DNA of 64,000 nt, taken from assembly GCF_033542235.1 (NCBI RefSeq), contig NZ_JAWRCU010000018.1, positions 58,168 through 122,167 on the forward strand. Direction: 5' to 3'. This DNA is from JAWRCU01 sp033542235. Its GTDB lineage: Bacteria; Pseudomonadota; Alphaproteobacteria; Rhizobiales; Rhizobiaceae. A program made the translations under genes and the position numbers. Shown here in pieces: positions 17,911 to 26,279 of this stretch (positions within the stretch are counted from its first letter, which is position 1; each line of letters opens with the position of its first letter). The notes below the pieces were generated by a model. It had not been told where the DNA came from. It saw only the letters and a program-made list of their open reading frames with translations, and did not search any database.

Positions 17911-18306
17911 GTGAGCGTGGCAAGCACAAATCTTACGGCGAAGATCGCACTCATGGTGCTCCGGGAAAATTTCCGCGGCATCATTATCGTTAGTACGATT
18001 CTTGCAGTGTGTTTTCTTCTGGTCGCTACTCCGATCGTGTTGCGTAGCAGCCCTGTCGTTCAGACAACTCAAGTGAGAGGCACCCTCGAAAGCGTCCTCA
18101 CACTGCCTCTGGATCCTAAAAGCTCGGCGGGGCGGGGGTTCCAGTATCGCTATGGAATCCGCTTACACGACGACGGTGCCGTGGTATTCGCCGACGATGA
18201 TCTGGACCGGCCGCACATCATCGGCTCAGAAGTTATCCTCGAGCGGCAGCACCGCCAGAATGGCATCAACACCTACCGTCTACTCGGCAACGGAGGTCGA
18301 GTCTAA
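17911..18306 (+). CDS. Hypothetical single-pass membrane protein
   Basis: No family recognised. A 131-residue product from a GTG at 17911 (GTG 17917 or ATG 17953 are alternatives; no clear ribosome site). One transmembrane helix near residues 24-45 (GIIIVSTILAVCFLLVATPIVL) is followed by a beta-rich extracytoplasmic domain of about 80 residues (VRGTLESVLTLPLDPKSS, YGIRLHDDGAVVFADDD, VILERQHRQNGINTYRLL). Base composition is a little lower in G+C than its neighbours. Its stop overlaps the convergent ybaK-type gene by four bases. Confidence 0.6.
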   Translation: MSVASTNLTAKIALMVLRENFRGIIIVSTILAVCFLLVATPIVLRSSPVVQTTQVRGTLESVLTLPLDPKSSAGRGFQYRYGIRLHDDGAVVFADDDLDRPHIIGSEVILERQHRQNGINTYRLLGNGGRV

Positions 18307-18782
18307 GCTTTGCTCTCCGCCGATTTGGAGAAGTCGCCGACTTCCGCGTCGGCAATAGCCAGCCAGGCATCGCGTGCGATGAGGAGCGTTGCGATGTTGC
18401 GCCCGGTGCCGCAGACGATCTCGTCGAGCAGCGTAGCCGCACGATCGACTAGCACGCGCGCGCCGTTGATCGGCAGCGGCACCACGCCACCTGGCTCCAT
18501 GTCGAGCCTCTTCTTGACCCAGTCGGCCTCGGCTAGCCTCAAATCGGCTCGCCGCATGCCGAGGGCGTCGGCGATCTTCTTGTAGTCGGCGCGATCGGCC
18601 GCACGGAGCGCCACGATCGCCAAGCTGTCCCCTGGTCCGCGGAAGGTGAGCCCCTTGACCATGTCAGGGATGCGCTCGGGCAAGATCTCCCTGGCGTCGT
18701 CGAAAGAGATAAGCGGACGATGCTCGATGGTCGCGAAGGCTACTCCGCGCTCTTCCAGGAAGTGCCTGACCAGCGGACTCAA
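18303..18782 (-). CDS. YbaK/ProX-type aminoacyl-tRNA deacylase domain protein
   Basis: A 159-residue protein with the YbaK/EbsC fold (HRPLISFDDAREILPERIPDMVKGLTFRG, DYKKIADALGMRRADLRLAEADWV, GGVVPLPINGARVLVDRA, ATLLIARDAWLAIA). Members hydrolyse mischarged aminoacyl-tRNAs. The family's usual lysine in VKGL(T)F is present. It starts three bases after the nucleoside hydrolase stop and is probably co-transcribed with it. Confidence 0.87.
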   Translation of the reverse strand: MSPLVRHFLEERGVAFATIEHRPLISFDDAREILPERIPDMVKGLTFRGPGDSLAIVALRAADRADYKKIADALGMRRADLRLAEADWVKKRLDMEPGGVVPLPINGARVLVDRAATLLDEIVCGTGRNIATLLIARDAWLAIADAEVGDFSKSAESKA

Positions 18783-18784
18783 GG

Positions 18785-19726
18785 CTATAGCCTGGCTAGA
18801 CGCTCAACCAGGAGCGCGAAGAAGCCGCCGGCATCGATGTCGCGCAGGACGAGGGCGTTTTTCGGCCGCTTCGAAACGCCCCACCAGTCGACGACCGTCA
18901 TGCCCATGGTGAGCTCGGACGCCGTCTCGACGACGACGTTCACCTCGCGCCCCCTGAAGAGCTCGGGCTTCAGCAGATAGGCGATCACGCACGGATCGTG
19001 CAGCGGCCCGCCTTCGGTGCCGTATTTCTCCTCGTCGAAACGCTCGAAGAATTCGAGCATCTCCGCGGTCGCGATGCCGACTCTTGTGCCGAGCTCGCGG
19101 AAGGCGGCGATGCGCTTGCCCGTCGTCAGCGCCTTGTGGGTGACGTCGAGCGGCATGACGACGATCGGAACGCCGGATCTGAACACGACATCGGCGGCGT
19201 GCGGGTCGACATAGATGTTGAACTCGGCGGCAGGCGTGGTGTTGCCGCCTTCGAAGAAGCCGCCGCCCATCAGCACGATCCGCTTGATCCGCGAGACGAT
19301 CTTCGGCTCCCGGATCATGGCAAGCGCGACATTGGTGAGGGGTCCGAGCGGGCAGAGCGTCACCGTGCCGCTCTCCTCGCTCATCAGCGTCTCGACAATG
19401 AAATCGACCGCGTGCTGCGTCTGCAGCGGCATCGTCGGCTCGGGCAGATCGGGGCCGTTGAGGCCCGTCTGCCCATGCACCTGCTCGGCCGTCACAAGCG
19501 GACGAACCAGTGGGCGGACAGCGCCGGCGAAGACCTTGGTGTCAGTCTTGCCGGCGAGCTCGCAGACCTTGCGGGCATTCTTTTCCGTGAGGCTGAGCGG
19601 AACGTTGCCGGCGACCGCTGTGATGCCGAGCACGTCGAGTTCCGGGCTCGCGAGCGCAAGCAGGATTGCGACGGCGTCGTCCTGTCCCGGATCGGTGTCG
19701 ATGATGATTTTTTCAGGCGCGGACAT
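18785..19726 (-). CDS. Inosine-uridine preferring nucleoside hydrolase
   Basis: N-ribohydrolase of 313 residues that splits ribonucleosides to base and ribose (salvage). The calcium-binding signature IIIDTDPGQDDAVAILLAL is at residues 8-26, with VAGNVPLS, LCPLGPLTNVALAM, VLMGGGFFEGGN and the C-terminal GGPLHDPCVIAYLL carrying the second conserved Asp. Start at 19726 is preferred; the frame reaches 20113 but that region belongs to the divergent hsp20 gene. Followed at once by the YbaK-type gene. Confidence 0.93.
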   Translation of the reverse strand: MSAPEKIIIDTDPGQDDAVAILLALASPELDVLGITAVAGNVPLSLTEKNARKVCELAGKTDTKVFAGAVRPLVRPLVTAEQVHGQTGLNGPDLPEPTMPLQTQHAVDFIVETLMSEESGTVTLCPLGPLTNVALAMIREPKIVSRIKRIVLMGGGFFEGGNTTPAAEFNIYVDPHAADVVFRSGVPIVVMPLDVTHKALTTGKRIAAFRELGTRVGIATAEMLEFFERFDEEKYGTEGGPLHDPCVIAYLLKPELFRGREVNVVVETASELTMGMTVVDWWGVSKRPKNALVLRDIDAGGFFALLVERLARL

Positions 19727-19751
19727 GCGATCCCCCAAGCTTTTGTTGTCT

Positions 19752-19780
19752 CTTGAACTTATTTGCGGCGCGGACCATAT
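19752..19780 (+). promoter_or_regulatory. Probable RpoH (sigma-32) promoter of hsp20
   Basis: TCTCTTGAA ends at 19757 and GGACCATAT at 19772-19780 follows 14 nt later. This fits the heat-shock sigma factor pattern CTTGAA / CCATnT well. It lies about 70 nt before the hsp20 ATG, which has a perfect AAGGAGG. Position, sequence and gene function agree; it has not been tested. Confidence 0.55.
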
Positions 19781-19846
19781 CAGCATCATCGGGAAAAATG
19801 CCACCTGGGTTTCTCCCTTTTTCGTCGCTCCAAGGAGGACAAAAAG

Positions 19847-20272
19847 ATGTCGCGCATAACGCCGTTCTCGAGCCCGCTTCTGCTCGGCTTCGATGCCGTC
19901 GAGAAGACGCTCGAGAGGCTCGCCAAGAATGGCGACAGTTACCCGCCCTACAACATCGAAAGGTTCCGTGGGACCGAAGGATCTGCGGAAAGGCTGCGAA
20001 TTACGCTCGCAGTCGCGGGCTTCTGCGATGCAGACCTGGAGGTGTTTACCGAAGAGAATCAGCTGATCGTCCGCGGCCGGCAGACTGACGATACCGAGCG
20101 GGAATATCTGCATCGAGGTATCGCCGCCCGCCAGTTCCAGCGGACCTTCGTTCTTGCAGACGGCATGCGTGTTGCCGGCGCGGAACTGAAGAATGGGCTG
20201 CTTGCGATCGATCTCGATCGCCCGGAGCCGGAGCGGCTGGTACGGAAAATAAACATTTCGGTGAAAGACTGA
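19847..20272 (+). CDS. Hsp20/IbpA small heat-shock protein
   Basis: ATP-independent holdase of 141 residues that binds unfolding proteins and feeds them to DnaK. The alpha-crystallin domain spans about 30-125 (PPYNIERF, LRITLAVAGFCDADLEVFTEENQLIVRGRQ, YLHRGIAARQFQRTFVLADGMRVAGAELKNGLLAIDL). The C-terminus is short and lacks a clear IxI/V motif apart from KINISV. AAGGAGG at 19832-19838 fixes the start. Followed by a DUF1150 gene, a pairing typical of rhizobia. Confidence 0.95.
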   Translation: MSRITPFSSPLLLGFDAVEKTLERLAKNGDSYPPYNIERFRGTEGSAERLRITLAVAGFCDADLEVFTEENQLIVRGRQTDDTEREYLHRGIAARQFQRTFVLADGMRVAGAELKNGLLAIDLDRPEPERLVRKINISVKD

Positions 20273-20337
20273 ATTTTCACCGATTAGCTCTGAAACGGGA
20301 CGGCCGGTTTCGGCGTTCCGTCGGTAAGGAGGCTGAT

Positions 20338-20595
20338 ATGGCTACCATCGAATTCAGAAACTCGATCACACAGGCCGAACTCGCTACTCTCGGCGAGGGA
20401 TCGGTAGCCTATGTGCGCGAGATGGAGAGCGACGACCTGAAGGGCAAGTTTCCGGGTCTTCCCGAAATCGCCCCTGGCACAAAGCTTTGGGCCCTGTTCG
20501 CCGCCAACGGTCAACCCATCCTGTTGTCGGACCAGCGCGAGCGGGCAATTGCGGGCGCTTTTGCCAATGACCTCGTGACCGTCGCGATCCACTGA
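20338..20595 (+). CDS. DUF1150 family protein
   Basis: An 85-residue soluble protein of unknown function. It fits DUF1150, found almost only in alphaproteobacteria next to small heat-shock genes: ITQAELATLGEGSVAYVREMES, PGLPEIAPGTKLWALFAANGQPILLSDQRERA, NDLVTVAIH. GTAAGGAGG precedes the ATG. Probably co-transcribed with hsp20 (65-nt gap) and hence heat induced, which is inference. Confidence 0.88.
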   Translation: MATIEFRNSITQAELATLGEGSVAYVREMESDDLKGKFPGLPEIAPGTKLWALFAANGQPILLSDQRERAIAGAFANDLVTVAIH

Positions 20596-20619
20596 TCCGG
20601 CAGGCTTGGAACGGAAAAG

Positions 20620-20633
20620 GGCGGCAAACCGCC
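20620..20633. terminator. Short hairpin between convergent DUF1150 and ptsN genes
   Basis: GGCGG and CCGCC pair around a CAAA loop, extended by flanking GC, between two converging stops. No strong T-run is seen on either side, so function as a bidirectional terminator is plausible but weak. Confidence 0.4.
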
Positions 20634-20665
20634 GCCCCTCAATCCCTTACACTTTCCTCAAATAA

Positions 20666-21130
20666 TCAGGCAGCGTGGGACGTCGGCGCAGCCGAAAGCA
20701 GCGCATGGATCGCACTGGCATCCCGGGTGCCGCGGATCTTGGCTACCGTGTCGGCGTCGCGTAGCACGCGCGCAATCCGTGACAGCGCCTTCAGGTGATC
20801 GGCGCCCGCTCCTTCGGGCGCGAGCAGCAGGAAAACCAGATCAACCGGCTGGTCGTCCAGCGCCTCGAAATCCACCGGCGTCTCCAGCCGCGCAAACACG
20901 CCGGTAATGCGCTTCACGCCGGCGAGTTTGCCATGCGGAATGGCGATACCGTTGCCCACCCCGGTGGAACCCAGCCGCTCGCGCTGCAGAATAGTGTCGA
21001 AAATCTCTCTCTCCGGCAGCCCGGTGAAACCGGCAGCCTTTTCCGAGAGCATCTGCAAGAGCTGTTTCTTGGAATTCGCCTTCGAGGCCGGCAGGATTGC
21101 CGACGCCTCGATCAGATCGCTAAGATCCAT
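20666..21130 (-). CDS. ptsN: PTS IIA-like nitrogen regulatory protein (EIIA-Ntr)
   Basis: Terminal phosphoacceptor of the nitrogen phosphotransferase system; in rhizobia it regulates potassium uptake, transporters and sensor kinases rather than sugar uptake. It has 154 residues; the phosphorylated histidine is His66 in GNGIAIPHGKL, and DLVFLLLAPEGAGADHLKALSRIARVLRD is the usual C-terminal half. Last gene of the leftward block lptC-lptA-lptB-rpoN-hpf-ptsN, 75 nt after hpf. Confidence 0.96.
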   Translation of the reverse strand: MDLSDLIEASAILPASKANSKKQLLQMLSEKAAGFTGLPEREIFDTILQRERLGSTGVGNGIAIPHGKLAGVKRITGVFARLETPVDFEALDDQPVDLVFLLLAPEGAGADHLKALSRIARVLRDADTVAKIRGTRDASAIHALLSAAPTSHAA

Positions 21131-21205
21131 GCTTTTCGCATCCTTTACGCGCCCCGCATATGCTGCCGAACCCCTACGCCCGCAGCAAATCGGGGTGATT
21201 ATTTT

Positions 21206-21781
21206 CTATGCCTTGGAAGCTGCTGACGTATCGATCCAACCAATATTGCCGTCCGATCGACGGTAGACGATGCTCACATGATCGTTTCCGGCATTGCGAA
21301 ATATATAGACTGGGCTTTGCTTCGCATCGAGCGCTGTGACCGCCTCTGCCACGGTCATGCTCGTCAGCGTCTCCGGCTGCTCGGCGATGACGGCCGGCGC
21401 GGGTCCTTCGACTGCCACCTCGTCATCGGAGGGTGTCGTGACCGTGCTGGAAGCCACTTCCACTGCCTCCGAATCGGCGCCGTCGGCGCGGTGCGACTTC
21501 AGCTTGCGCTTGTAACGCCTCAGCCGCTTCTCGAACCGCTCGGCAGCAACGTCGAAGGCCGAAATCGGTTCCTGCGCTTCGCCGGTCGTCTGCAGCGAAA
21601 TGCCTGTATCCAACCTCACCATGCAGTCGGCAGAGAAGCGGGAGCCGGATTTCTCCACTGTAACGTGGCCTGAAAAGCCCCCGTCGAAATATTTGTCGAT
21701 CGCTTCGCCGATCCGGCCTTCGATACGGGAACGGAAAGCGTCGCCGATTTCCATGTGCTTTCCCGATACGCGCAGGTTCAT
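21206..21781 (-). CDS. hpf: Long-form ribosome hibernation promoting factor
   Basis: A 191-residue long HPF that dimerises 70S ribosomes into inactive 100S particles in stationary phase. The N-terminal S30AE domain (about 1-100; LRVSGKHMEIGDAFRSRIEGRIGEAIDKYFDGGFSGHVTVEK) is joined by an acidic Ser/Val/Glu linker to the C-terminal dimerisation domain (MTVAEAVTALDAKQSPVYIFRNAGNDHVSIVYRRSDGNIGWID). Standard position between rpoN and ptsN. The 426-nt gap to rpoN is filled mostly by repeats. Confidence 0.95.
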   Translation of the reverse strand: MNLRVSGKHMEIGDAFRSRIEGRIGEAIDKYFDGGFSGHVTVEKSGSRFSADCMVRLDTGISLQTTGEAQEPISAFDVAAERFEKRLRRYKRKLKSHRADGADSEAVEVASSTVTTPSDDEVAVEGPAPAVIAEQPETLTSMTVAEAVTALDAKQSPVYIFRNAGNDHVSIVYRRSDGNIGWIDTSAASKA

Positions 21782-22046
21782 CTGAAAACTGACCTCTTCG
21801 TTCAGGTTTCAAACCAGAGCGCCTTCGCTCCGGTCCGAGTTTATACCGGTCACCGCCGGGTACAAGATTTCACCGGCGGTCGTGACGCGGAAATGTCGGT
21901 GGATGTTTGCGGTTGATTTTTGAGACCTGTCCTGTCGCAGGCATTCAGGCATGCGGGTAGGTCCCGTTTCGTGCGCGCGGGCTTCTAGTCGCTTCCCTGC
22001 CAAATGTCAACGAAATGGCCATAGCGCGCTCCCGCTGTCTGTTTAC

Positions 22047-22090
22047 GCACCGGATTGGCCCGAAAACCGCGACACATTTCGGTCCGATGC
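22047..22090. repeat. GCATCGG/CCGATGC palindrome (46-nt family), diverged copy
   Basis: Reads GCACCGGATTGGCCCGAAAACC and ends TTTCGGTCCGATGC. This is a diverged form of the 46-nt unit found three times at 58901-59061 and once at 53434-53479. It abuts the two-hairpin repeat that starts at 22091, which makes a composite mosaic between hpf and rpoN. Confidence 0.75.
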
Positions 22091-22194
22091 GCTGGAGCGG
22101 CTGACGCCCCCTTAAATCCGGGCTGCCGCTCTATCTCGTCGTTTTCGCCGCATATGTGCAACGCCAAGTGGTTCCACTTGGTTGCAGGATGCTC
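22091..22194. repeat. 105-nt two-hairpin mosaic repeat, copy 2
   Basis: Shares with 11682-11786 both hairpins: GAGCGGC...GCCGCTC around TAAATCCGGG, and CCAAGTGGTTCCACTTGG. Only scattered substitutions separate the copies, ten kilobases apart. Ends 13 nt past the rpoN stop, so the hairpins may also act in rpoN transcript ending. Confidence 0.8.
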
Positions 22195-22207
22195 AAGGAG
22201 GCGCTCT

Positions 22208-23731
22208 TCAGCGTCCCGCCGCGGCCAGCGCCCGTTTCTCGCGACGGCGCTGCACCGAGGAGGGAATGTTCATTCCCTCTCGATATTTGGCGACCGTGCG
22301 GCGGGCGATGTCGATACCGATTTTCCTCAGCATATCCACAATTGCATCGTCGGAGAGCACATCGACCGGTTCCTCCTCTTCGATGAGCTGACGGATGCGG
22401 TCGCGCACGGCTTCGGATGAATGGGCGTCACCCCCGCCTGCGGCAGCGATCGCCGCGGTGAAAAAATAGCGCAGCTCGAACACGCCGCGCGGGGTAAGCA
22501 TGTATTTGTTCGCCGTCACCCGACTCACCGTCGACTCATGCATGCCGATCGCATCGGCGACCATGCGCAGGTTCAGCGGCCTCAGATGTCGAACGCCGTG
22601 GACGAGGAAGGCATCCTGCTGGCGCACGATCTCGGAGGCGACCTTCAGGATCGTCTTCGCCCGCTGGTCGAGGCTCCTGGCCAGCCAGTTGGCATTCTGC
22701 AGGCATTCGGCCAGGAACTCTTTTTCGGCCGGACTTCGCGTATGGCTGGACACTTTCGCGAAATAGACCTGATCGACGAGAACCTTGGGCAGCGCGTCAG
22801 GATTGAGCTCGATCTGCCAGCTTCCATCGCTTGCAGGCCTGACGAGCACGTCCGGAACAATCGAATCCATCGTCCCGGTCGCGAACACCATGCCCGGGCG
22901 CGGGTCCAGTTGCTTGATTTCAGCCATCATGTCGACGAGGTCCTCGTCGTCGACACCGCAGATACGGCGCAGCGTCGCGAAATCGCGGCGTGCCAGAAGC
23001 TCGAGATGGCTCACAAGCGCTTGCATGGCCGGGTCGAATCGATCACGCGCCTTGAGCTGCAGCGCCAGGCATTCGGCGAGGCCACGCGCGAAAATGCCGG
23101 GTGGATCGAAGGTCTGGCAGACGGACAGAGCATCGAGCACGTCCTTCTCCGTCGCGCCGAGCCGCATGGCAATCTCGTGCGTATCCGCATACAGATAGCC
23201 CGCCTCGTCGAGCGCATCGGCTAGTTCTGCGGCGATCAGCCGGTGAACCGGGTCGGACAAGGCGAAGCTGATCTGCTCGCTGACATGGTCACGCAGCGTG
23301 CGCGGGGCCGCGGCGACATCTTCAAGCTCGAAATCTTCGGAAAGCGGCATCGAGCCGGCCGACCCGGCGGCCGACTTCCAGTGCGAGCTAAGGTCAGGGC
23401 CGATCGCCTGCGTCGTCCCCGGCTCGTCGGGAAAGATGTTTTCCAGGGAAGAATCGAATTCGCCGGCCATCGCCCGCGCATCGAGCCTGGAATTGTCCTC
23501 GGAGAACCAGTCCGGATTCTCGGGCCCGGCGTCCGGTGCCGCGCCCTCGGAGTCAGTCGGACCGTCTTCGGACTCGACCCGTTCAAGAAGCGGGTTGCGC
23601 TCGATCTCTTCGTCCACGAAGCGTTCGAGCTCCGCATGCGTCAGCTGCAGCAGCCTGATGGACTGCATCAGCTGCGGCGTCATTACCAATGACTGCGTCT
23701 GGCGCAGCTGCAGTTTGGCCGCAAGCGACAT
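22208..23731 (-). CDS. rpoN: RNA polymerase sigma-54 factor
   Basis: Alternative sigma factor for -24/-12 promoters, needing AAA+ activators (NtrC, NifA, DctD types). The 507 residues show Gln-rich Region I (LQLRQTQSLVMTPQLMQSIRLLQL), an acidic Region II, the core-binding domain, an HTH around 370-390 (MVADAIGMHESTVSRVTANKYM), and the RpoN box ARRTVAKYRE at 476-485. The start MSLAAKLQ at 23731 matches the family; the frame runs further upstream to 23830 without conservation. Lies 132 nt after lptB. Confidence 0.97.
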   Translation of the reverse strand: MSLAAKLQLRQTQSLVMTPQLMQSIRLLQLTHAELERFVDEEIERNPLLERVESEDGPTDSEGAAPDAGPENPDWFSEDNSRLDARAMAGEFDSSLENIFPDEPGTTQAIGPDLSSHWKSAAGSAGSMPLSEDFELEDVAAAPRTLRDHVSEQISFALSDPVHRLIAAELADALDEAGYLYADTHEIAMRLGATEKDVLDALSVCQTFDPPGIFARGLAECLALQLKARDRFDPAMQALVSHLELLARRDFATLRRICGVDDEDLVDMMAEIKQLDPRPGMVFATGTMDSIVPDVLVRPASDGSWQIELNPDALPKVLVDQVYFAKVSSHTRSPAEKEFLAECLQNANWLARSLDQRAKTILKVASEIVRQQDAFLVHGVRHLRPLNLRMVADAIGMHESTVSRVTANKYMLTPRGVFELRYFFTAAIAAAGGGDAHSSEAVRDRIRQLIEEEEPVDVLSDDAIVDMLRKIGIDIARRTVAKYREGMNIPSSVQRRREKRALAAAGR

Positions 23732-23863
23732 GGTATGCTGGCTGAACGCCCCCGAAACGCCGTTCCGCTGCCCGGCTCGGGATGCGGATTCTCCGCCGGA
23801 AATGAAACTGGCCCAGCTTTTGCTTGTCAAGCAATTTGCTAGCAGGAAGGCCTTACCGGGGCG

Positions 23864-24679
23864 TTACAATGTAAAGCTCTCGCCAAGATAGTGACGGCGC
23901 ACATCTTCGTTGCGCAGGATTTCCGACGGATGTCCATGCGTCAGAACCTCACCGGCATGCATGATGTAGGCGCGGTCGATCAGGCCGAGTGTCTCGCGGA
24001 CGTTGTGGTCGGTGATGAGGACGCCGATGCCCCGCCCCGTGAGGTGGCGCACGAGCTGCTGGATATCGGAGACAGCGATGGGGTCGATGCCAGCGAAGGG
24101 CTCGTCAAGCAGCATGTATTGCGGCTTGCTGGCGAGAGCGCGAGCGATCTCCAGCCGTCGCCGCTCGCCGCCCGACAACGCGATCGACGGCGCCTTGCGC
24201 AGATGCGCGATGTGGAATTCCTCGAGCAGCTCGTCGAGCGAGCGCTCGCGCTGCTTGCGGTCCTTCTCGACGACCTCGAGCACGCCGCGAATATTGCTCT
24301 CGACGCTGAGGCCACGGAAGATCGACGCTTCCTGCGGCAAATAGCCGATGCCGAGCCGCGCGCGCCGGTACATCGGCATGCTCGTCACCTCGAACCCGTC
24401 GATCTCGATCGAGCCCTTATCGACCGGGACCAGGCCAGTGACCATGTAGAAGCAAGTGGTCTTGCCGGCGCCGTTGGGACCGAGCAGGCCGACCGCCTCT
24501 CCGCCGCGCACGCCGAGCGAGACGCCGTCCACGACCTTGCGGCCCTTGTAGCTCTTGGTCAGGCCCCGCGCGATCAGCGTACCCTTCAGGCGTGATGCAT
24601 CCGTCTTGATTGCCGGACGGCCCAGGCGTCCGCGCAATCGACCGGCGATTCGCGACAGAAACGATCCTTTCGATGCCAT
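23864..24679 (-). CDS. lptB: LPS export ABC transporter ATP-binding protein LptB
   Basis: ATPase of the LptB2FGC complex that extracts lipopolysaccharide from the inner membrane. The 271 residues have a basic N-terminal extension (about 30), Walker A GPNGAGKTTCFY, Q-loop YLPQEASIF, signature LSGGERRRLEIARAL, Walker B YMLLDEPFAGIDP and the switch His in LITDHNVRE. The ATG (MASKGSFLSRIAG) shares one base with the lptA stop (TAATG), so the start is well supported. Confidence 0.96.
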   Translation of the reverse strand: MASKGSFLSRIAGRLRGRLGRPAIKTDASRLKGTLIARGLTKSYKGRKVVDGVSLGVRGGEAVGLLGPNGAGKTTCFYMVTGLVPVDKGSIEIDGFEVTSMPMYRRARLGIGYLPQEASIFRGLSVESNIRGVLEVVEKDRKQRERSLDELLEEFHIAHLRKAPSIALSGGERRRLEIARALASKPQYMLLDEPFAGIDPIAVSDIQQLVRHLTGRGIGVLITDHNVRETLGLIDRAYIMHAGEVLTHGHPSEILRNEDVRRHYLGESFTL

Positions 24680-25272
24680 TACTGGCTCTGCGGCTGACTT
24701 TGTGCTTGCGGCTGGCCTTGCGTACCCGGCTTCGGCGCAGAATTGGGCTGGAACAGGGATTTGACGCGTCCGCCACAAGCTTCGAAATTGGCGAGCCCGG
24801 TCTTCATGTTGACGGTAAGCTTGCAGCCGACCAGCACATTCGGGCCTTGCGAGAGCACGACCTCCTTGCCCGATAGCACGAGCATCTCGCTCTTCATGTC
24901 GAAGGTACCTTTGTCGCCCGTCGCTTCCTGGTCCTGCGACTTCACGTAAACTTTCTCGTCGACCTCGAGGTGGTCGATCGCTGCGCTGCCGGTCGTGGCC
25001 GATCCGGTTCCCTTGACGTAGTAGACGGTCAGCTTGCCTGCCTTCAGCAAGGTGGGCCCCTGCACGACGTTCACGTTGCCGCTGAAAACGGCGACGTTTT
25101 CCTTCTCGCGCACTTCAAGCCGGTCGCTCTCGATCTGAATAGGCTGGTCGCCGGACATCTTGATGCCGGACATCTGATTCTGCGTTGCCGTCTGCGCGCC
25201 GGCGGGCAGTGCCGCTATGCACATGGCTGAAATCGCTGCGGCCGCCAGCCAGGCGCGATCAGTATTGAACAT
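24679..25272 (-). CDS. lptA: LPS transport periplasmic protein LptA
   Basis: Periplasmic bridge component that carries LPS between LptC and LptD. The 197 residues have a signal peptide ending near ALPAGAQ (about 27), an OstA/LptA beta-jellyroll (IQIESDRLEVREKENVAVFSGNVNVVQGPTLLKAGKLTVYY, LVLSGKEVVLSQGPNVLVGCKLTVNMKTG), and a Gln/Pro-rich tail. It overlaps the lptC end by 14 bases and the lptB start by one. Confidence 0.93.
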   Translation of the reverse strand: MFNTDRAWLAAAAISAMCIAALPAGAQTATQNQMSGIKMSGDQPIQIESDRLEVREKENVAVFSGNVNVVQGPTLLKAGKLTVYYVKGTGSATTGSAAIDHLEVDEKVYVKSQDQEATGDKGTFDMKSEMLVLSGKEVVLSQGPNVLVGCKLTVNMKTGLANFEACGGRVKSLFQPNSAPKPGTQGQPQAQSQPQSQ

Positions 25273-25978
25273 TTTTGGTGCTTTCTTCGGTGGGCCCGTC
25301 GCTCGCGTTGAGGCGATTGGGCGTGACTTCCATCTTCACACGCTTCTCAAAAATCAGAACCTTGCCGTTCTCAAAGACGGTCATGGCGTCGGCTGCCAGC
25401 TGCCCACCTTTCAACTTGATGTCGACAGGATCACTGGTCTTCAGATTGCCATTGGCGATTTCGAGATAGGCAGACTGAAGCACCGCAGTCATGCCATCGG
25501 TCGTCTTGACAGTGATCTGGCTCGGTATGTCGAGAGTGTTCTTGTCGCGGTCATAGACGCCACGCTCGGCACCGATGGTCGCGAAGACGTCGCGACTGAC
25601 CGGCACCTTCGCATCGATCCCCTCGAGCTCGACGATGCCGCTCCTGTCGACATGCTGCAACGCGCGCGTCGCAGTCATCGAATAGGGCCTGGAGTCCTTG
25701 GTGTAGCCGTCGAGCTTGGGGTTGGCCATGACGAGCTTGCCGTCGGCATAAGCCGATTCCGAGATGTCGAAGGAAAACGCCCCGGGCACGGAAAGATAGG
25801 AATAGCCAACGAAGGTCGCAGCCATGAAAATGGCCGCGACCGGAAGCGCGAGCTTCAGGTATCGTACCTTGCGCGAATGCTTCTGCGCGCGGCGAAACGC
25901 CGCCTCCCGAGCCACATGGTCGTGTTCACGCGGGATCGACGCATTATCCGCCTGAGATTTGCCTTGCCCTTCCGTCAT
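25259..25978 (-). CDS. lptC: LPS export system protein LptC
   Basis: Single-pass inner-membrane protein that receives LPS from LptBFG. The 239 residues have a cytoplasmic charged stretch (about 1-45), one transmembrane helix (LALPVAAIFMAATFVGYSYL), then a periplasmic LptC jellyroll domain to the C-terminus. ATG 25978 is preceded by GAGGGCG; a GTG at 26035 would add 19 residues. First gene of the leftward lpt-rpoN block; the 244-nt gap to sppA holds divergent promoters. Confidence 0.88.
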   Translation of the reverse strand: MTEGQGKSQADNASIPREHDHVAREAAFRRAQKHSRKVRYLKLALPVAAIFMAATFVGYSYLSVPGAFSFDISESAYADGKLVMANPKLDGYTKDSRPYSMTATRALQHVDRSGIVELEGIDAKVPVSRDVFATIGAERGVYDRDKNTLDIPSQITVKTTDGMTAVLQSAYLEIANGNLKTSDPVDIKLKGGQLAADAMTVFENGKVLIFEKRVKMEVTPNRLNASDGPTEESTKNVQY

Positions 25979-26279
25979 CGCCCTCGAAACGATTTTGATC
26001 CTGGGAACTATTTTGCGGGATCGAGCTTCGGTCACGCCAGCATTTCGACGCCGAATCTCCAGCCCAGCCTTATGTCATGTCCTGTAGGCTTCGCGAAGCC
26101 CGAAGCCTTGCCACTCCTGCAAACTACCGTGCACGCCAATATGGTATTTTTGGGTTTTGCGCCAGCGCGCTTACACGAACGCAACCTGTAATTAGCCTCT
26201 CCCTGGACAAAGCGGTAGCCGTTCACCTGTTGTTGATCTAAATAAAGCCCCTCACTTCAGTGCGTTAACGAGGCATGCC

